DNA from: Sycon ciliatum
Lineage: Eukaryota > Porifera > Calcarea > Leucosolenida > Sycettidae
Assembly (NCBI RefSeq): GCF_964019385.1
Contig: NC_088646.1
Coordinates: forward strand, 18,879,707-18,943,706
Reading direction: 5' to 3'
DNA: 64,000 bases
Below, one piece after another: positions 62,491 to 64,000 of this stretch; the stretch's first letter is position 1; each line of letters opens with the position of its first letter. The translations under genes and the position numbers were made by a program. A model generated the notes under the pieces. It searched no databases and was not told the DNA's origin. It saw only the letters and a program-made list of their open reading frames with translations.

Positions 62491-64000
62491 CTCTGCGGCT
62501 ATTCCTGGTTACAATTCCTGGTAGTGAGTGTCTTGATGGAGTGAAGGGGCGCTTTGAAACGAGAGAACAAGACAATAATAAGGTTAGAGGATGCATGTTG
62601 AAGTCAGCTGGCATGGTTGTAACTTTGAGTTCCACACTGTAACTTTGAGTTCCACACCGGGCCTGCCAGTTTTGACTTGAATCCCAAACAGAAAGGAGAA
62701 ACGAACTCCCGATGATACTATACATGTACTTTTAACATTCCGGACCGATGGGCTATTTTCTTCGATGGTTACCATTAGTTTTGAACTCTGGCCACATCAC
62801 GCTGGTCCATGCATCGTTTTCTTCCTAGCTCAATGCCAATGCTATTCAGTGAACTGGCAATGTCGTGAATTGAAACCCACGAACCAGAGGAATGAAGCAA
62901 ACTCTACAAAATCATGGTTGACGAATGCCATTATTCTCAGTTCTGTGTTCCCTTTTGGGAATAATAAGTCTTTTGCATTTTATAATAGTTATGCCTACGC
63001 GTTGCGAGTTGATTCAGTGCCACACAATGCTACAACTTACTTGTGAGCATACACTACATACAATGACAGGCTGAGTGACACACTCGGAGTGAGTTTCCGC
63101 TTCTACTTTGCTTCCCTGTGTTCTACTTCAGTAGCGGAAGGGCAAATACCTCTAAGGTTTACGTGTTGCGTCTTGTTTTTCACTGATATTGTTTCGCGGG
63201 TGAGTGGCGAACTGGAATGCTTGGTAAGCGCCCTGCAGTCAACTGCGCACGTAGGAACTCCATGCCTCCAGCCTACCTTTCTCCTTCGGCTTCGGTAGAG
63301 ATCCTAGACCTAGCTGACGTACCGTCACCGTGAACGCACATTCGCTGATCGTTGGGCGGGTTATGAGGAGAACCGTAGCATCATTGAGTTCCTACGTGCG
63401 CACGTAGTACCATAAATATAATAGAGCAGTAGGATGCCCCACCGTGTCGTCTCTTATCAGATCCAGTGGCAGCAGCACTCGGAAGTGTGATAGGGTGATA
63501 CCGTCTCGAGGGCACTAACCTAACTATAATAGTAATGCACCACGTACACACAAAAATGGCGAAACGCACACACACACGCCACTGTTGCTGTAGCAGTTGT
63601 AGATGAGGCACTACAGTCTAATACAGGTCATCTGCACCATAAATAGCTCAGCTACATGCATTTTCTTTCCTGCAGCTCTACAGTCCATGAGATATGTCTA
63701 TGTCCATGGAGTAGGCGAACGGTCCAGTGAATCACCTGGGACCCAATCAACCAATCAGGAGGGATGCTCTGGAACGCAGCCCCACAAAAGTCTACAAAGA
63801 GGTACAACGCTGATTGCAGCTTTGACTGTACAAAGTATACATTGACTGTAATGCTGTACTCCCTGTTGGGCTACTACAATAGCGTGGTCATTGCCATTGG
63901 GTAGCCTAGGCAAAAACAACAATGTATAGGATAGCCCAGGCAAAAACAACAAGACTGGACAGGTGGTGCTTGATACGCGGCCATGTTTTCAGCTCACCAG
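62491..64000. other. Region upstream of the tetraspanin gene
   Basis: No gene recognised. TTGAGTTCCACAC is duplicated near 62625 and 62646. Inverted copies of GCGCACGTAGGAACTC lie at about 63246 and 63387 and may be the ends of a small MITE. CAGGCAAAAACAACAA is duplicated near 63908 and 63937. Confidence 0.4.

Overview
The window is a stretch of animal (metazoan) nuclear genome. Its genes have many short exons with GT-AG introns, there are no operons, and more than half of it is transposon-derived or simple-repeat DNA. A PTIP/PAXIP1-like BRCT gene, an ADAM10-type sheddase and a tetraspanin together point to an animal. Their sequences are well diverged from the vertebrate versions, and the mix of Mutator-like, hAT and DIRS-like elements suggests a marine invertebrate, possibly an early-branching one such as a sponge. 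That last step is only a guess.

Layout. (1) About 165-16779, minus strand: a PTIP/PAXIP1-like gene whose 3' end lies beyond the left edge. Its roughly 7-kb third intron is filled with satellites, a TATA-bearing repeat array, a perfect foldback element and a TA-flanked MITE. (2) About 17422-19735, plus strand: an unrecognised short membrane protein, divergent from PTIP across about 640 bp. (3) 20150-22901: concentric nested TIR elements with a Mutator-like transposase pseudogene in the centre. (4) 23190-23834, plus: an intronless, probably mitochondrial cyclophilin whose catalytic residues are replaced. (5) 24642-29354: MITEs, a second Mutator-like transposase remnant, poly-C tracts and a Harbinger-type MITE. 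(6) 30126-58651, plus: a complete 15-exon ADAM10/Kuzbanian-like metalloprotease of 722 residues over 28.5 kb. Its introns host a broken hAT transposase gene (itself hit by another transposon), a DIRS-like retroelement remnant, tRNA-derived SINEs, a piggyBac-like foldback, a 1.4-kb hAT-type MITE and a 631-bp pure TG tract. (7) 59292-62490, minus: a complete 6-exon tetraspanin of 234 residues, tail-to-tail with the ADAM10 gene.

ADAM10 and tetraspanins of the TspanC8 group work together in animals, the tetraspanin chaperoning and localising the protease. The two genes are neighbours here, but this tetraspanin has 6 rather than 8 cysteines in its large loop, so it is not a TspanC8 type and no functional link is claimed.

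The most unusual observation is a set of 23-38 bp perfect or near-perfect hairpins (CAGGGAGTMGT...ACKACTCCCTG), several flanked by 8-bp direct repeats. They look like extremely small hAT-type insertions, and a 1382-bp element with the same ends and an exact 8-bp duplication sits in an ADAM10 intron. Exon joins were worked out by hand from reading frame, splice signals and family resemblance.
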